Source of the DNA: Thauera chlorobenzoica
GTDB taxonomy: Bacteria > Pseudomonadota > Gammaproteobacteria > Burkholderiales > Rhodocyclaceae
Reading direction: 5' to 3'
Length of the DNA: 64,000 bases
NCBI RefSeq assembly: GCF_001922305.1
Contig: NZ_CP018839.1
Span: 2,542,001 to 2,606,000, forward strand
Every line of letters starts with the position of its first letter. Positions within the stretch are counted from its first letter, which is position 1. This document shows, one piece after another, positions 8,343-17,616 of this stretch. Both the position numbers and the translations under genes were made by a program. The notes beneath the pieces are model-generated. The model saw only the letters and a program-made list of their open reading frames with translations, had not been told where the DNA came from and did not search any database.

Positions 8343-9896
8343 ATGAAACCGAACATCCTCTTCATCATGGCCGACCAGCTGCGCGCCGACTACCTGTCGT
8401 GTGCGGGGCATCCGAGCGTAAAGACGCCGACGCTCGACCGCCTCGCCGCGGAGGGGGTGCGCTTCGAACGGGCCTTCTGCAATGCGCCGGTGTGCGGACC
8501 GTCGCGGATGTCGTTCTACACCGGACGCTACCCGGCCAGCCATGGCGCGACCTACAACAACGTGCCACTGCGGGTCGATGAGCTGACCCTCGGCGACTAC
8601 CTGCGCCCGCTCGGCTACCGGGTCGGGCTGGTCGGCAAGACCCACATGCGCGCCGATATCGAGGGCATGCGGCGGCTCGGCGTCGACCCCGAATCGAGCC
8701 GCGGCGTGTATGCGCGCGAATGCGGATTCGAGCCGTTCGAGCGTGACGACGGCCTGCATCCGGATGGAGCGGTCGATTCCGACCTGCCTTACAACCGCTA
8801 CCTGCGCCAGCACGGTTTCGGTGGCGACAACCCCTGGCACGAGTGGGCCAACAGCGCGCTCGACGACAATGGTGAGCGGGTCAGCGGCTGGTATCTGCGC
8901 AATGCACACCTGCCGGCGCGGGTGCCGGAGCCGCATTCGGAAACGGCTTACATGACCGATCGCGCGATGGACTTCATTCGCGAAACCGGCGATGCGCCAT
9001 GGTGCCTGCACCTGTCCTACATCAAGCCGCACTGGCCATACATGGCGCCGGCGCCCTATCACGCGATGTATGGCGCTGCCGATGTGTCGCCGCCCAATCG
9101 CAGTGTCGCGGAACGGGGCAATGCCCATCCGGTCGTGCGCGCCTTCCGTCAGCACGAGGAAAGCGTCAATTTTTCCCGCGACGAAGTGCGCGCGCGCGTG
9201 ATCCCGACTTACATGGGCCTGATCAGCCAGCTCGACCACCACCTCGGGCGGCTGTTCGATTTTCTGCGCGAACAGGGGCAGTATGAAAATACCCTGATCG
9301 TGTTTACCAGCGATCATGGCGACTTCCTCGGTGACCACTGGCTGGGGGAGAAAGAAGTGATGTATGAGGAGGCGCTGCGCATTCCGATGATCGCCCGCCT
9401 GCCCGGTGGAGTCCGCGGCCGGATATTCGAGCAGATGGTCGAGTCGGTCGATCTGGTCCCGACTTTTCTCGAACTGGCCGGCGGTGACCGCCACGACCAT
9501 GTGCTCGAGGGGCGCTCCCTGCTGCCCTTGCTGAAGGGCGCGCGGCCGCCGTGGCGCGATGCCGTTTTCGCCGAAATGGATTACGCCTGGCGCCCGGCCC
9601 GCGCTGAGCTCGATGCGGCGGCCGACGGCGCCCGTGCCTGGATGGTGCGTACCGAGCGCTGGAAATACATCGAGTACCAGGGGTTTGCGCCCCAACTGTA
9701 CGATCTCGAGAGTGATCCCGTCGAGCAGCATGATCTGGGTACGGCAGCGGCCTACGAAGCGGTGCGCCGGATGCTGGCCGACCGCCTGCACGACTGGTTG
9801 CGCACCCGGCGGATGCGCAAGACGATCTCCAACGAGACGGTCTCCGCGCTGACCGGCAGCGCGCGCCGGCGCGGGTATATCTTCGGGGCATGGTAG
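8343..9896 (+). CDS. Formylglycine-dependent sulfatase / phosphonate monoester hydrolase-like enzyme
   Basis: This 517-residue alkaline-phosphatase-fold hydrolase has the sulfatase signature at Cys51, CGPSRMSFYTGR, where Cys51 would become formylglycine. Metal ligands are visible in FIMADQLRADY near the N-terminus and in FTSDHGDFLGDH. The Asp-Gln (DQ) form of the first motif resembles choline sulfatases and phosphonate monoester hydrolases more than classical arylsulfatases. No signal peptide is seen, so it should act in the cytoplasm on imported substrate. The gene lies between the TAXI binding protein and SulP genes, and its 3' end overlaps the SulP start. The anSME at 3013-4335 is the expected maturase. 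The exact ester is unknown. Confidence 0.92.
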   Translation: MKPNILFIMADQLRADYLSCAGHPSVKTPTLDRLAAEGVRFERAFCNAPVCGPSRMSFYTGRYPASHGATYNNVPLRVDELTLGDYLRPLGYRVGLVGKTHMRADIEGMRRLGVDPESSRGVYARECGFEPFERDDGLHPDGAVDSDLPYNRYLRQHGFGGDNPWHEWANSALDDNGERVSGWYLRNAHLPARVPEPHSETAYMTDRAMDFIRETGDAPWCLHLSYIKPHWPYMAPAPYHAMYGAADVSPPNRSVAERGNAHPVVRAFRQHEESVNFSRDEVRARVIPTYMGLISQLDHHLGRLFDFLREQGQYENTLIVFTSDHGDFLGDHWLGEKEVMYEEALRIPMIARLPGGVRGRIFEQMVESVDLVPTFLELAGGDRHDHVLEGRSLLPLLKGARPPWRDAVFAEMDYAWRPARAELDAAADGARAWMVRTERWKYIEYQGFAPQLYDLESDPVEQHDLGTAAAYEAVRRMLADRLHDWLRTRRMRKTISNETVSALTGSARRRGYIFGAW

Positions 9897-11635
9897 TCTC
9901 GTCGCCCCCGTTATTGGCACGTTCGATGAACGCTTCTCATCCGACCCGGGCAGAGCGCGTGTTCCCGTTCCTCGGCTGGCCGCGCCTGTGGCGCCAGCAC
10001 GGGGTGCGCGGCGACCTCGTCGCCGGCGTCACCGTCGCCCTGGTGCTGGTACCGCAGGCGCTGGCCTATGCGCAGCTCGCCGGCCTGCCTCCCCATCTCG
10101 GCCTCTATGCGGCCTTGCTGCCGGCGTTGGTGGGGGCCTTGTTCGGCTCCTGCGGGGCGCTGTCGACCGGGCCGGTGGCGCTCACCTCGCTGCTCTCGGG
10201 GGCGAGCCTGCTGTCGCTGGCGCAGCCCGATACGCCCGAATTCATCGCGCTCGCGGTCGTGCTCGCGCTGCTGTCCGGGCTGATCCAGCTGGCGCTGGGT
10301 CTGCTGCGCGCCGGCTGGCTGCTGAACCTGCTGTCGCGCCCGGTGATGGCCGGCTTCATCAATGCCTCGGCGCTGCTGATCGGCTTGTCCCAGCTGCCTG
10401 CGCTGCTCGGCCTGTCGCTGCCCCGGTCCGGGCATTTCCTGCTCGATCTGTGGCATATGCTTGCAGGCTCGGGTGCGCCACACCTGGCGTCCGCGCTGTA
10501 TGGCGGCCTGGCCCTGTTCGCGCTGGTCGCGCTGCGTCGGCTCGTGCCCCGCTTGCCTGGAGTGCTCCTGGTGGTCGCGTCGGCGACCGCGGTCTCGGCG
10601 CTCACCGGGTTCGCCGCACAAGGCGGCGCCGTGGTCGGTGCGCTACCGTCCGGCCTGCCTTCCCTCGGCCTGCCGGTGATCGACGGGAACATGCTGGTGA
10701 CCCTGTTCCCGGCTGCGTTCGTGATCGCGCTGGTGAGCTTCATGGAGGCAGCCTCGAGTGCGACCGTGATCACCGCCCGTACCGGCATGTCGTGGAACCA
10801 GAACCAGGAGCTGATCGGCCAGGGGCTGGCCAAGCTGGCCGCCGCCGCGAGCGGTGCGATGCCGGTCAGCGCGTCGTTTTCGCGCTCGGCGCTCAACCAT
10901 GCCAGCGGCGCGCGTAGCGGATTGTCGTCGCTGCTCACCGCCGCCGGCGTGCTGCTGAGCCTGCAGTACCTCACCCCGCTGCTGTGGCACCTGCCGATCG
11001 CGGTGCTCGCCGCGGTGATCCTGGTGGTGGTGGCCAGCCTCGTCGACTTTCGCGCGCTGACGGGGGCATGGAAGGCCGGGCGCGACGACGGTCTGGCGGC
11101 GGTGGTGACCTTTTGCGCGACCCTCGTGTTCGCCCCCGACATCCAGAACGGCATCCTTACCGGACTGATGCTGTCGCTGGCGCTGATGCTCTACCGCGAC
11201 ATGCAGCCGCGGGCGGCCCTGCTCGGCATGCACCCGGATGGCACTTACCGGGACTTGACGCGTTTCGGTCTCGAACACCCCCATCCCAATCTGGTCATCC
11301 TGCGCTTCGACAGCCCGTTGACCTTCGTCACCGCGAAGGCTTTCGAAGAGGCGGCGGCGCGCGCCGCCCAGGCCCAGTCCGAAGTCAAGGTCCTGCTGGT
11401 TTCCGCGGCCGGGATCAACGCCATCGATGCCACCGGTCAGCATGCGATTTCCACCCTCCACGAGCGCCTGCGCCTGAACGGCCAGGTGCTGGCCTTCTGC
11501 GGGCTGAAGAAGCAGGCCGTCGACGCCCTCGAGCGCACCGGGCTATGGGCGCGCTTGAGCGAGCACGGGCAGTACCGCACCGAACATCACGCGCTCGACA
11601 CCCTGCTGCCCCGTCTTTCCCGACCCTCCGGCTAG
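9890..11635 (+). CDS. SulP-family anion transporter with C-terminal STAS domain
   Basis: The 581-residue protein belongs to the SulP/SLC26 family of sulfate or other anion transporters. The membrane domain opens with the family segments GVRGDLVAGVTVALVLVPQA and LAYAQLAGLPPHLGLYAA and continues to about residue 430. A cytoplasmic STAS domain follows, with NLVILRFDSPLTFVTAK and INAIDATGQHAI. The first ATG (9890) overlaps the sulfatase stop by seven bases; an alternative ATG at 9926 gives MNASHPTRAERVF. Coupling to the sulfatase suggests it moves the sulfate released by hydrolysis, in or out. SulP members also carry bicarbonate or dicarboxylates, so the substrate is inference. Confidence 0.92.
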   Translation: MVVSSPPLLARSMNASHPTRAERVFPFLGWPRLWRQHGVRGDLVAGVTVALVLVPQALAYAQLAGLPPHLGLYAALLPALVGALFGSCGALSTGPVALTSLLSGASLLSLAQPDTPEFIALAVVLALLSGLIQLALGLLRAGWLLNLLSRPVMAGFINASALLIGLSQLPALLGLSLPRSGHFLLDLWHMLAGSGAPHLASALYGGLALFALVALRRLVPRLPGVLLVVASATAVSALTGFAAQGGAVVGALPSGLPSLGLPVIDGNMLVTLFPAAFVIALVSFMEAASSATVITARTGMSWNQNQELIGQGLAKLAAAASGAMPVSASFSRSALNHASGARSGLSSLLTAAGVLLSLQYLTPLLWHLPIAVLAAVILVVVASLVDFRALTGAWKAGRDDGLAAVVTFCATLVFAPDIQNGILTGLMLSLALMLYRDMQPRAALLGMHPDGTYRDLTRFGLEHPHPNLVILRFDSPLTFVTAKAFEEAAARAAQAQSEVKVLLVSAAGINAIDATGQHAISTLHERLRLNGQVLAFCGLKKQAVDALERTGLWARLSEHGQYRTEHHALDTLLPRLSRPSG

Positions 11636-11698
11636 GGGCGGGCCGCCGTCGGCGCGAAAGCCGGCAAAGAACGTCATCGATCCCGCCCCACCGGCCGC

Positions 11699-12493
11699 CT
11701 ACCGTTCATCCTGCGTCAGCGATGCCAGATATTTCCCCGGGGGCCGGCCAAGGGCCTTCTTGAACATGGTGATGAAGGCGGTGACCGATTCGTAGCCCAG
11801 TTCGGCGGAGACTTGCTGCACGCTGGCGCCAGCGGCCAGCCGGCGCAGGGCGACCAGGAGCTGCAATTGCTGGCGCCAGCGCCCGAAGCTGAGGCCGGTT
11901 TCGCGCAGCATCAGGCGGGCGAGGGTGCGCTCGCTGGTGGCGACGCGGGCCGCCCATTCGGGCAGGGTGGCGCGGTCGGCCGGGTTGCGGGTCAGGGCGT
12001 CGGCAATGTGGCGGATGTGCGGCTCGTCCGAGATCGGCAGATGAAGCTGTTCGACCGGCATGTTCGGCAACTCGTCGAGCAGCACGCGGGCGACGCGGCC
12101 GGTGGCGCTGTCGGCAGCGTACTCGTGCGGCTGGTCGGCAAGGTGCTGGATCAGCTCGCGCACGAGGGGCGAAATCGCCAGCGTGCAGCAGCGGTGCGGC
12201 AGCGCGGTGGCGCCCGGCGCGACGAACAGCAGGCAGATGCGGGCGTTGGGCGTGACCCGGTTGCTGTGTGGCATCGCACCGGGCACCCATACCGCACAGT
12301 TGGGCGGCACCATCCACAGCGCATGGGGCACCTCGCAGCTGATGGCGCCGCGCAGCGCGAGCACGAGTTGCCCCTTGCGGTGCCGGTGCACTGGAGTTTC
12401 GTTGTCGTTCCTGGTCGTTTCGACCCGCAGGGCGATCGCCGGGCTGGTGATGCGGTCGGGGTCGAAGTGGCGCAAGGAGGCATCGAGGAGCAT
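11699..12493 (-). CDS. AraC-family regulator, NimR-like
   Basis: This 264-residue protein has an N-terminal cupin-type sensor domain (ETPVHRHRKGQLVLALRGAI, PHALWMVPPNCAVWVPG) and a C-terminal AraC DNA-binding domain with two helix-turn-helix units (LPEWAARVATSERTLARLML and VQQVSAELGYESVTAFITMF). This layout matches the E. coli NimR (YeaM) group. It diverges from an MFS gene of the NimT/CynX group, which is the same arrangement as nimR-nimT, so it probably controls that exporter. The inducer is not evident. Confidence 0.9.
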   Translation of the reverse strand: MLLDASLRHFDPDRITSPAIALRVETTRNDNETPVHRHRKGQLVLALRGAISCEVPHALWMVPPNCAVWVPGAMPHSNRVTPNARICLLFVAPGATALPHRCCTLAISPLVRELIQHLADQPHEYAADSATGRVARVLLDELPNMPVEQLHLPISDEPHIRHIADALTRNPADRATLPEWAARVATSERTLARLMLRETGLSFGRWRQQLQLLVALRRLAAGASVQQVSAELGYESVTAFITMFKKALGRPPGKYLASLTQDER

Positions 12494-12511
12494 CGGCGTG
12501 GCTGTTTTTGG

Positions 12512-12528
12512 AGATTAATTGGCAATCT
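12512..12528. promoter_or_regulatory. Inverted repeat in the AraC/MFS divergent promoter
   Basis: AGATT at 12512-12516 and AATCT at 12524-12528 form perfect 5-bp arms around a seven-base centre, about 19 bases upstream of the AraC start. It is the clearest symmetric element in the 101-base gap and could be an AraC/NimR operator. This is a positional inference only. Confidence 0.3.
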
Positions 12529-12594
12529 ATCCAGATACTCCCGGCCGGTAAATCCGTAAGCTTGGCGACATCGCAAGTTTTTCCGGATTCCCCC

Positions 12595-13821
12595 ATGCGT
12601 CAGGCCCGCCCCGTCCTCTCCGCCGCTCCGCGCACGGTGCTGCTGCTGATCGGCATCGTGCTGGTTGCCGCCAACCTGCGTGCGCCGATCACCGGGCTGG
12701 CGCCGGTGCTGGGCATGATCCAGGAGACCTTTGCGCTGAGCACCGCGCACGCCGGCCTGCTTACCACCTTGCCGTTGCTGGCCTTCGCCCTGGTGTCGCC
12801 GGTGGCACCCTGGCTGGCGCGCCGCTTCGGCCTGGCGCGTGCGCTGTTCGCGGCCCTGGTGCTGCTCGCCGCCGGCGTGGTGCTGCGCTCGGCGGGGCCG
12901 GCGTGGAGCCTTTTTGTCGGCACCGCGGTGATCGGCGCCGGGATCGCGGTGGGCAACGTGTTGCTGCCGGCGCTGCTCAAGCGCGACTTCCCCACCCGGA
13001 TCGCCAGCGTCACCGGCGCGTACGCGCTGGCGATGGGCGCCGCCGCCGCAGTGGCTTCGGCAACGGCGTTCCCGCTCGCGACCGGCTTCGGGCTCGGCTG
13101 GTCGGGGGCGCTGCTGGCGATGCTGGTACTGCCGGTGGTGGCGATGCTGCTGTGGTGGCCGCAGCTCGGCGAGCGGGCCGCGGTGGCCCAGAGCGGTGGC
13201 GGGGCGCCGGCTGCGAGCCCGATCTGGCGTCATCCCCTGGCCTGGCAGGTGACGCTGTTCATGGGGCTCAACTCGTTCATTTATTACGTGATGATCGGCT
13301 GGTTGCCCGCGATCCTCGCCAGCCGCGGCTATTCGGCGGCCGAGGCCGGGTCGCTGCATGGCCTGATGCAGCTCGCCTCGGCGATCCCCGGCCTGGTGCT
13401 GGGGCCGCTGATCCAGCGCCTGAACGACCAGCGGAGGGTCGCGCTGGCGACCTCGCTACTGGTCGCCGGCGCGCTGCTCGGCCTCCAGTGGCTGCCGCAG
13501 CTGGCCGGCCTGTGGGTGGCGTGCTTCGGCTTCGGCACTGGGGCCTGCATCATCCTGGCGCTGATGTTCATGGGGCTGCGCACCGAAAACCCGCGCCAGG
13601 CGGCCGCCCTGTCGGGAATGGCGCAGTGCGTCGGCTACCTGCTGGCGGCCTGCGGGCCGCCCCTCATCGGCGGGCTGCACGACCGGTCGCAGGACTGGAA
13701 CCTGGCGCTGACGGTGTGCCTGGCGCTGTCGCTGGCGATGGCCGCAGTCGGCATGCTGGCCGGGCGCAACCGCCGTATCCGCAGTGCGAGTACGGCGGCG
13801 AGCACTCCGGCCGCCGGCTGA
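12595..13821 (+). CDS. MFS transporter of the CynX/NimT family
   Basis: This 408-residue protein has the twelve-helix major facilitator layout. Family segments include LLLIGIVLVAANLRAPITGL at the start, TTLPLLAFALVSPVAPWLAR in the first half and GLNSFIYYVMIGWLPAILAS at the start of the second half. CynX/NimT members export small toxic compounds such as 2-nitroimidazole or have unknown substrates. The frame is open further upstream, but the ATG at 12595 gives the expected short basic N-terminus. It diverges from the AraC regulator and probably is its target. Confidence 0.9.
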   Translation: MRQARPVLSAAPRTVLLLIGIVLVAANLRAPITGLAPVLGMIQETFALSTAHAGLLTTLPLLAFALVSPVAPWLARRFGLARALFAALVLLAAGVVLRSAGPAWSLFVGTAVIGAGIAVGNVLLPALLKRDFPTRIASVTGAYALAMGAAAAVASATAFPLATGFGLGWSGALLAMLVLPVVAMLLWWPQLGERAAVAQSGGGAPAASPIWRHPLAWQVTLFMGLNSFIYYVMIGWLPAILASRGYSAAEAGSLHGLMQLASAIPGLVLGPLIQRLNDQRRVALATSLLVAGALLGLQWLPQLAGLWVACFGFGTGACIILALMFMGLRTENPRQAAALSGMAQCVGYLLAACGPPLIGGLHDRSQDWNLALTVCLALSLAMAAVGMLAGRNRRIRSASTAASTPAAG

Positions 13822-13844
13822 GGACGCTCCTGCCGTGCGTGCCC

Positions 13845-14819
13845 TTAGCGGGCTTCCCACAGCTGATCGACCACCTTGCGGGAGATGGCGAGCAGGACCC
13901 GGCGGCGATATTTGACTCCGGTGATGGTGGTCCTGAGCACGTTGGAGGTCTTGCGCACCAGCTGGGCCAGGGTCTCGGCTGCTGCGTCGTCCCAGTTGCC
14001 GCCCACCAGCGCGTCGACCGGCACCATCAGGGGGGCGGAGTTGGAGCCGGTGATGGCCACTCGCAGGCCGGCGATCCGGTCCCCGTCACGATGCAGGGCG
14101 GCGGCGACGCCGGCCAGCGGAAAGTCGACGGCATCGCGGATGCGCACCTTGGAGTAGGCGGCTTTCCAGGCACCGGTGGGCGGAACCTCGATCGCCGCGA
14201 GCAGTTCGCCCTTCTCCAGGGTCAGGTGCTCGGCGCCGCTTTCGCGGAACAGCTGCGCCACCGGCACGGTGCGTTTGCCGGCGGGGCCGACGATCTCGGC
14301 GCGGGCGTCGAGCACCATCAGCGCGGGGGCGACGTCGCCGTGATAGGTCGCGTAGCAGCGATCGCTCTTGACGATCACGTGGCACTTGTCGCCCTTGTAC
14401 TTGAGGCAATAGCTGTTGCCGGAGCGCCACCATTCGCTCTGGTTGTAGAAGGTGCAGCGCGTGTCCTGGCACAGGTTGCCGCCGAGGGTGGCGGCGGCGC
14501 GGTGGGTCGGCCCGGCGACCGATTCGGCGGCCTGGGCCAGGGCCGGCCAGCTCGTCCGGATGGCGTCGTGCTCGGCGATGGCCTCCAGGGTGGCGCCGGC
14601 GCCGAGGCGCAGGCTGCCGTCGGCCAGCGTCGAGATGACGCCGAGGCCGTCGATGCCGGTCAGGTCGACCAGCGCGGCGGGGTGGCCCAGGCCACGGCGC
14701 AGGTTGGGCAGCAGGTCGGTGCCGGCGCCCAGGGGAACGGTAGCGTCGGCGGCCAGGGCGTTGACTGCGTCGGCCAGGGTGGCGGGACGGTGGGTGCGGA
14801 AATCGGTGAGGATGTTCAT
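13845..14819 (-). CDS. hcrB: 4-hydroxybenzoyl-CoA reductase, beta (FAD/4Fe-4S) subunit
   Basis: This is the FAD subunit of 4-hydroxybenzoyl-CoA reductase, which removes the phenolic hydroxyl to give benzoyl-CoA in anaerobic aromatic degradation. The 324-residue protein has the xanthine-oxidase FAD-binding fold ([34 protein letters not shown]). It also has the enzyme-specific inserted loop with cysteines at 122, 138, 146 and 155, the positions known to hold an extra [4Fe-4S] cluster in the Thauera enzyme. That cluster underlies the reversed electron flow compared with other xanthine-oxidase relatives. The ATG overlaps the hcrA stop by four bases. Confidence 0.97.
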
Positions 14820-17125
14820 GCTGCGGCTTCCTTGGCGTCGAGCAGTTCAGTGATGCGGTCGGGGCTGAGCGGGAAATCGGTGGCGCGCACGCCCACCGCT
14901 TCGTACACCGCTTCGTGGATCGCGGGAAGGAATCCGGCGAGCATCCCTTCCGAGGCCTCCTTGGCGCCGAACGGGCCGTTGGGGTCCATGCTCTCGACGA
15001 TGATCACCTCGATGTCGGGGCTCTCCACGATCGTCGGCACCCGGTAATCCAGGATGTTGCCATGGACCATGCGGCCGTTGTCATAGACCGTCTCTTCCGA
15101 CAGCGCCTGCCCCATGCCCATCCACACGCCGCCTTGCGTCTGGCCTTCGACCGCCAGCGGATTGAGGGCTTTGCCCACGTCGACCGCCACCCACACCTTG
15201 TGCGCGGTGACCTTGCCGGTGATCTCGTCGACCGAGGCCTCCACCACCTGGGCGGCGTAGCAAAAGCCCATGGTGGCGCCGATCGCGCTGCCGCGGATCT
15301 TCTTGTCGCCCTGGAATTCGGTCGGGCAGGTGTAGGTGCCCTTCACCGTGATGGTGCCGGAGTCGATCATCGCGGCCTTGACCACTTCCTGGAAAGTCAG
15401 CCCCGGGTCCTGGCTGCCCGAGACCATGAATATCTCGTCGATGACTTCGATGTCTTCCTCGCGGGCGTCGAGCTTCTTCGCCGCGGCCTTGACCAGGACG
15501 CCTTTCAGCTCTTCGGCGGCGGAAATGGAGGCGTTGCCGACCATGAAGGTGACGCGCGACGAATAGGAGCCGTTGTCCTTGGGGGTCAGCGCGCTGTCGG
15601 CGGAGATCACCCGGATGCGGTCGAGGCGCACGCCCAGCACTTCGGCGGCGACCTGCGAGGCCATGGTGTTGGAACCCTGGCCGATGTCGGCGGCGCCGGT
15701 GAGCAAGGTGATGCCGCCGTCGAAGTCGAGCTTCAGGTTGACGGTGGCGTGGGGCTCGCCGGTCCAGTGCTTCGGCGTCGAGGTGCCCGACACGAAGTGC
15801 GACAGCGCGATGCCGAGGCCGCGCCCTTTGGGCAGCTTGCCCTTGCGTTCTTCCCACCCCGAGGCAGCCTTGACCTTCTCCAGGCACTCCGGCACGCCGT
15901 AGCTCATCACCCGCTGGGCGTACATGGTGACGTAGGGGATCTGCGGCAGCATGTTGATCTGGCGGATCTTGAGCGAGTCGATGCCCAGCTCCTCGCCCAT
16001 TTCGGTGAGCAGCGCCTCGAACGCGGCGCGGGTATCGACCGTGCCATGGCCGCGCATCGCGCCGCAGGGCGGGGTGTTGGTGTAGACGCGCCAGGCGTCG
16101 TGCTTGATCGCCGGGATATGGTAGAGCCCGTGCATCAGCGCGCCGGTGTAGAGGATGGTGATGATGCCGTAGCCGGCATAGGCGCCGCCGGCCTGGGTGG
16201 CTTCCAGCGCGAGGGCGGCGATCTTGCCGTCCTTCTTCAGGCCGATCTTCATCTTCACTTCGGTCCACGGCCGGCCGCGGTGGGCGATGAAGGTTTCCTC
16301 GCGCGTCTGCAGCAGGCGCACCGTGCCCTTGGCCTTGCGTGCCAGCAGCCCGGCGATGATCTCGAAGTGCAGGGCCTCGGTGCGGGCGCCGAAGCCACCG
16401 CCGAGGAAGGGCTTGATCACGCGGATGCGCGCCGAGTCCATCTGCAGGCAGGCCGCCACCTTGAGATGCACGTAGTAGGGCACCTGGGTGGTGGTGTTCA
16501 GCGTGAGCATGTCGCGCACCGGGTCGTACTCGGCCAGGGTGGCGTTCAGCTCCATATGAACGTGGTTGACTTCGGCGAAGGTGTAGGTCTTTTCGCGGAC
16601 CAGGTCGGCTTCGGCGAAGGCGGCGGCGACGTCGCCGAACTCGGCGTGGACTTCGCGCAGCACGTTGTTGGGCTTGTCGTCGTGAAGGGCGACCGCGCCT
16701 GCCTTCATCGCCGCCTTGGGCGTCATGTAGGCGGGCAGGACCTCGTAGTCGACCTTGATCAGGCCGAGCGCCTTCTCGGCGGTCACTTCGTCGATGGCGG
16801 CGACGGCCGCCACCGGGTCGCCGCGGTAGCGCACCTTGTCGCGGGCGAGCGGGTACTCGTTCTCGGCGATCGGCAGCACGCCGAACGGCACCGGGGTCTC
16901 GGCGCCGGTGCATACGGCGATGACGCCTTCCAGGGCTTCGGCGGCCGAAGTGTCGATGGCGAGGATGCGGGCGTGGGCATGGGGCGAGCGCAGGATGCGC
17001 CCCACCAGGGCATCGGGAGCGGCGATGTCGGCCGTGTACTTGGCCTTGCCGGTGACCTTCTCGACGCCGTCCACCAGCGGGGTGCGGACGCCGACGGTGC
17101 CGTGCTTGGGGAGTTTCGGGTTCAT
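14816..17125 (-). CDS. hcrA: 4-hydroxybenzoyl-CoA reductase, alpha (molybdenum) subunit
   Basis: The catalytic subunit carries the molybdopterin cytosine dinucleotide cofactor and binds 4-hydroxybenzoyl-CoA. At 769 residues it has the length I recall for Thauera HcrA. Visible motifs are the cofactor segment [49 protein letters not shown] and the C-terminal [15 protein letters not shown], in which Glu726 aligns with the conserved active-site Glu. The frame extends six codons further upstream, but the ATG at 17125 has a GAGGAGGG ribosome site and overlaps the hcrC stop (ATGA). It forms a heterotrimeric unit with HcrB and HcrC. Confidence 0.97.
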
Positions 17126-17607
17126 CGCGCACCCTCCTCGCACAACCGGGCCGCGGCTGCGGTTTCGACCGATTCAATGATCTTCACATAGCCGGTGCAG
17201 CGGCAGAGGTTGCCGGCGAGCGCGGCCTTGATCTCGTCGCGCGACGGGGAGGGGTTCTTCCGCAGCAGCGCCTCCGACGCCATGATCATGCCCGGGGTAC
17301 AGAAGCCGCACTGGGTGCCGAGCTTTTCGTGGAAGGCGGCCTGGAGCTTGGACAGCGTGCCCTGGGTGGCCAGGGATTCGACCGTTTCCACCTTCTTGCC
17401 GGCGACCTGATGGGCGAGGGTGGAACAGGCCAGGCGGGGCCGGTCGTCCACGAGGACGGTGCAGGCGCCGCACTCGCCGCCGTCGCAGCCCTGCTTGGTA
17501 CCGGTCAGGCCGACGGTTTCGCGCAGGTAATCCAGCAGCAGCATGTTGTCGGGAACAAGGTCCTCACGGGCGCGCCCGTTGAGGGTCAGACGAAGGATGT
17601 TTTTCAA
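17122..17607 (-). CDS. hcrC: 4-hydroxybenzoyl-CoA reductase, gamma (2Fe-2S) subunit
   Basis: The 161-residue electron-transfer subunit binds two [2Fe-2S] clusters. The plant-type cluster uses Cys41, Cys46, Cys49 and Cys61 ([11 protein letters not shown]), and the second uses Cys100, Cys103, Cys135 and Cys137 ([19 protein letters not shown]). The sequence closely resembles the Thauera aromatica protein as I remember it. Translation appears to begin at an unusual TTG codon, six bases after a GGAG site; no ATG or GTG start would preserve the conserved N-terminus [10 protein letters not shown]. It is the first structural gene, nine bases after marR, in a marR-hcrC-hcrA-hcrB operon. Confidence 0.97.
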
Positions 17608-17616
17608 GGTTGACTC

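Noticed and set aside
12903..15047. A 714-codon plus-strand frame crossing the MFS gene and hcrB
   Set aside because: It runs out of frame through one gene and antisense through another, with no conserved motif.
14915..17191. A 758-codon open frame on the plus strand opposite hcrA and hcrC
   Set aside because: It is antisense to genes with complete cofactor motifs, and its sequence is low-complexity (Gly, Asp, His, Val rich), as expected for a GC-rich shadow frame.
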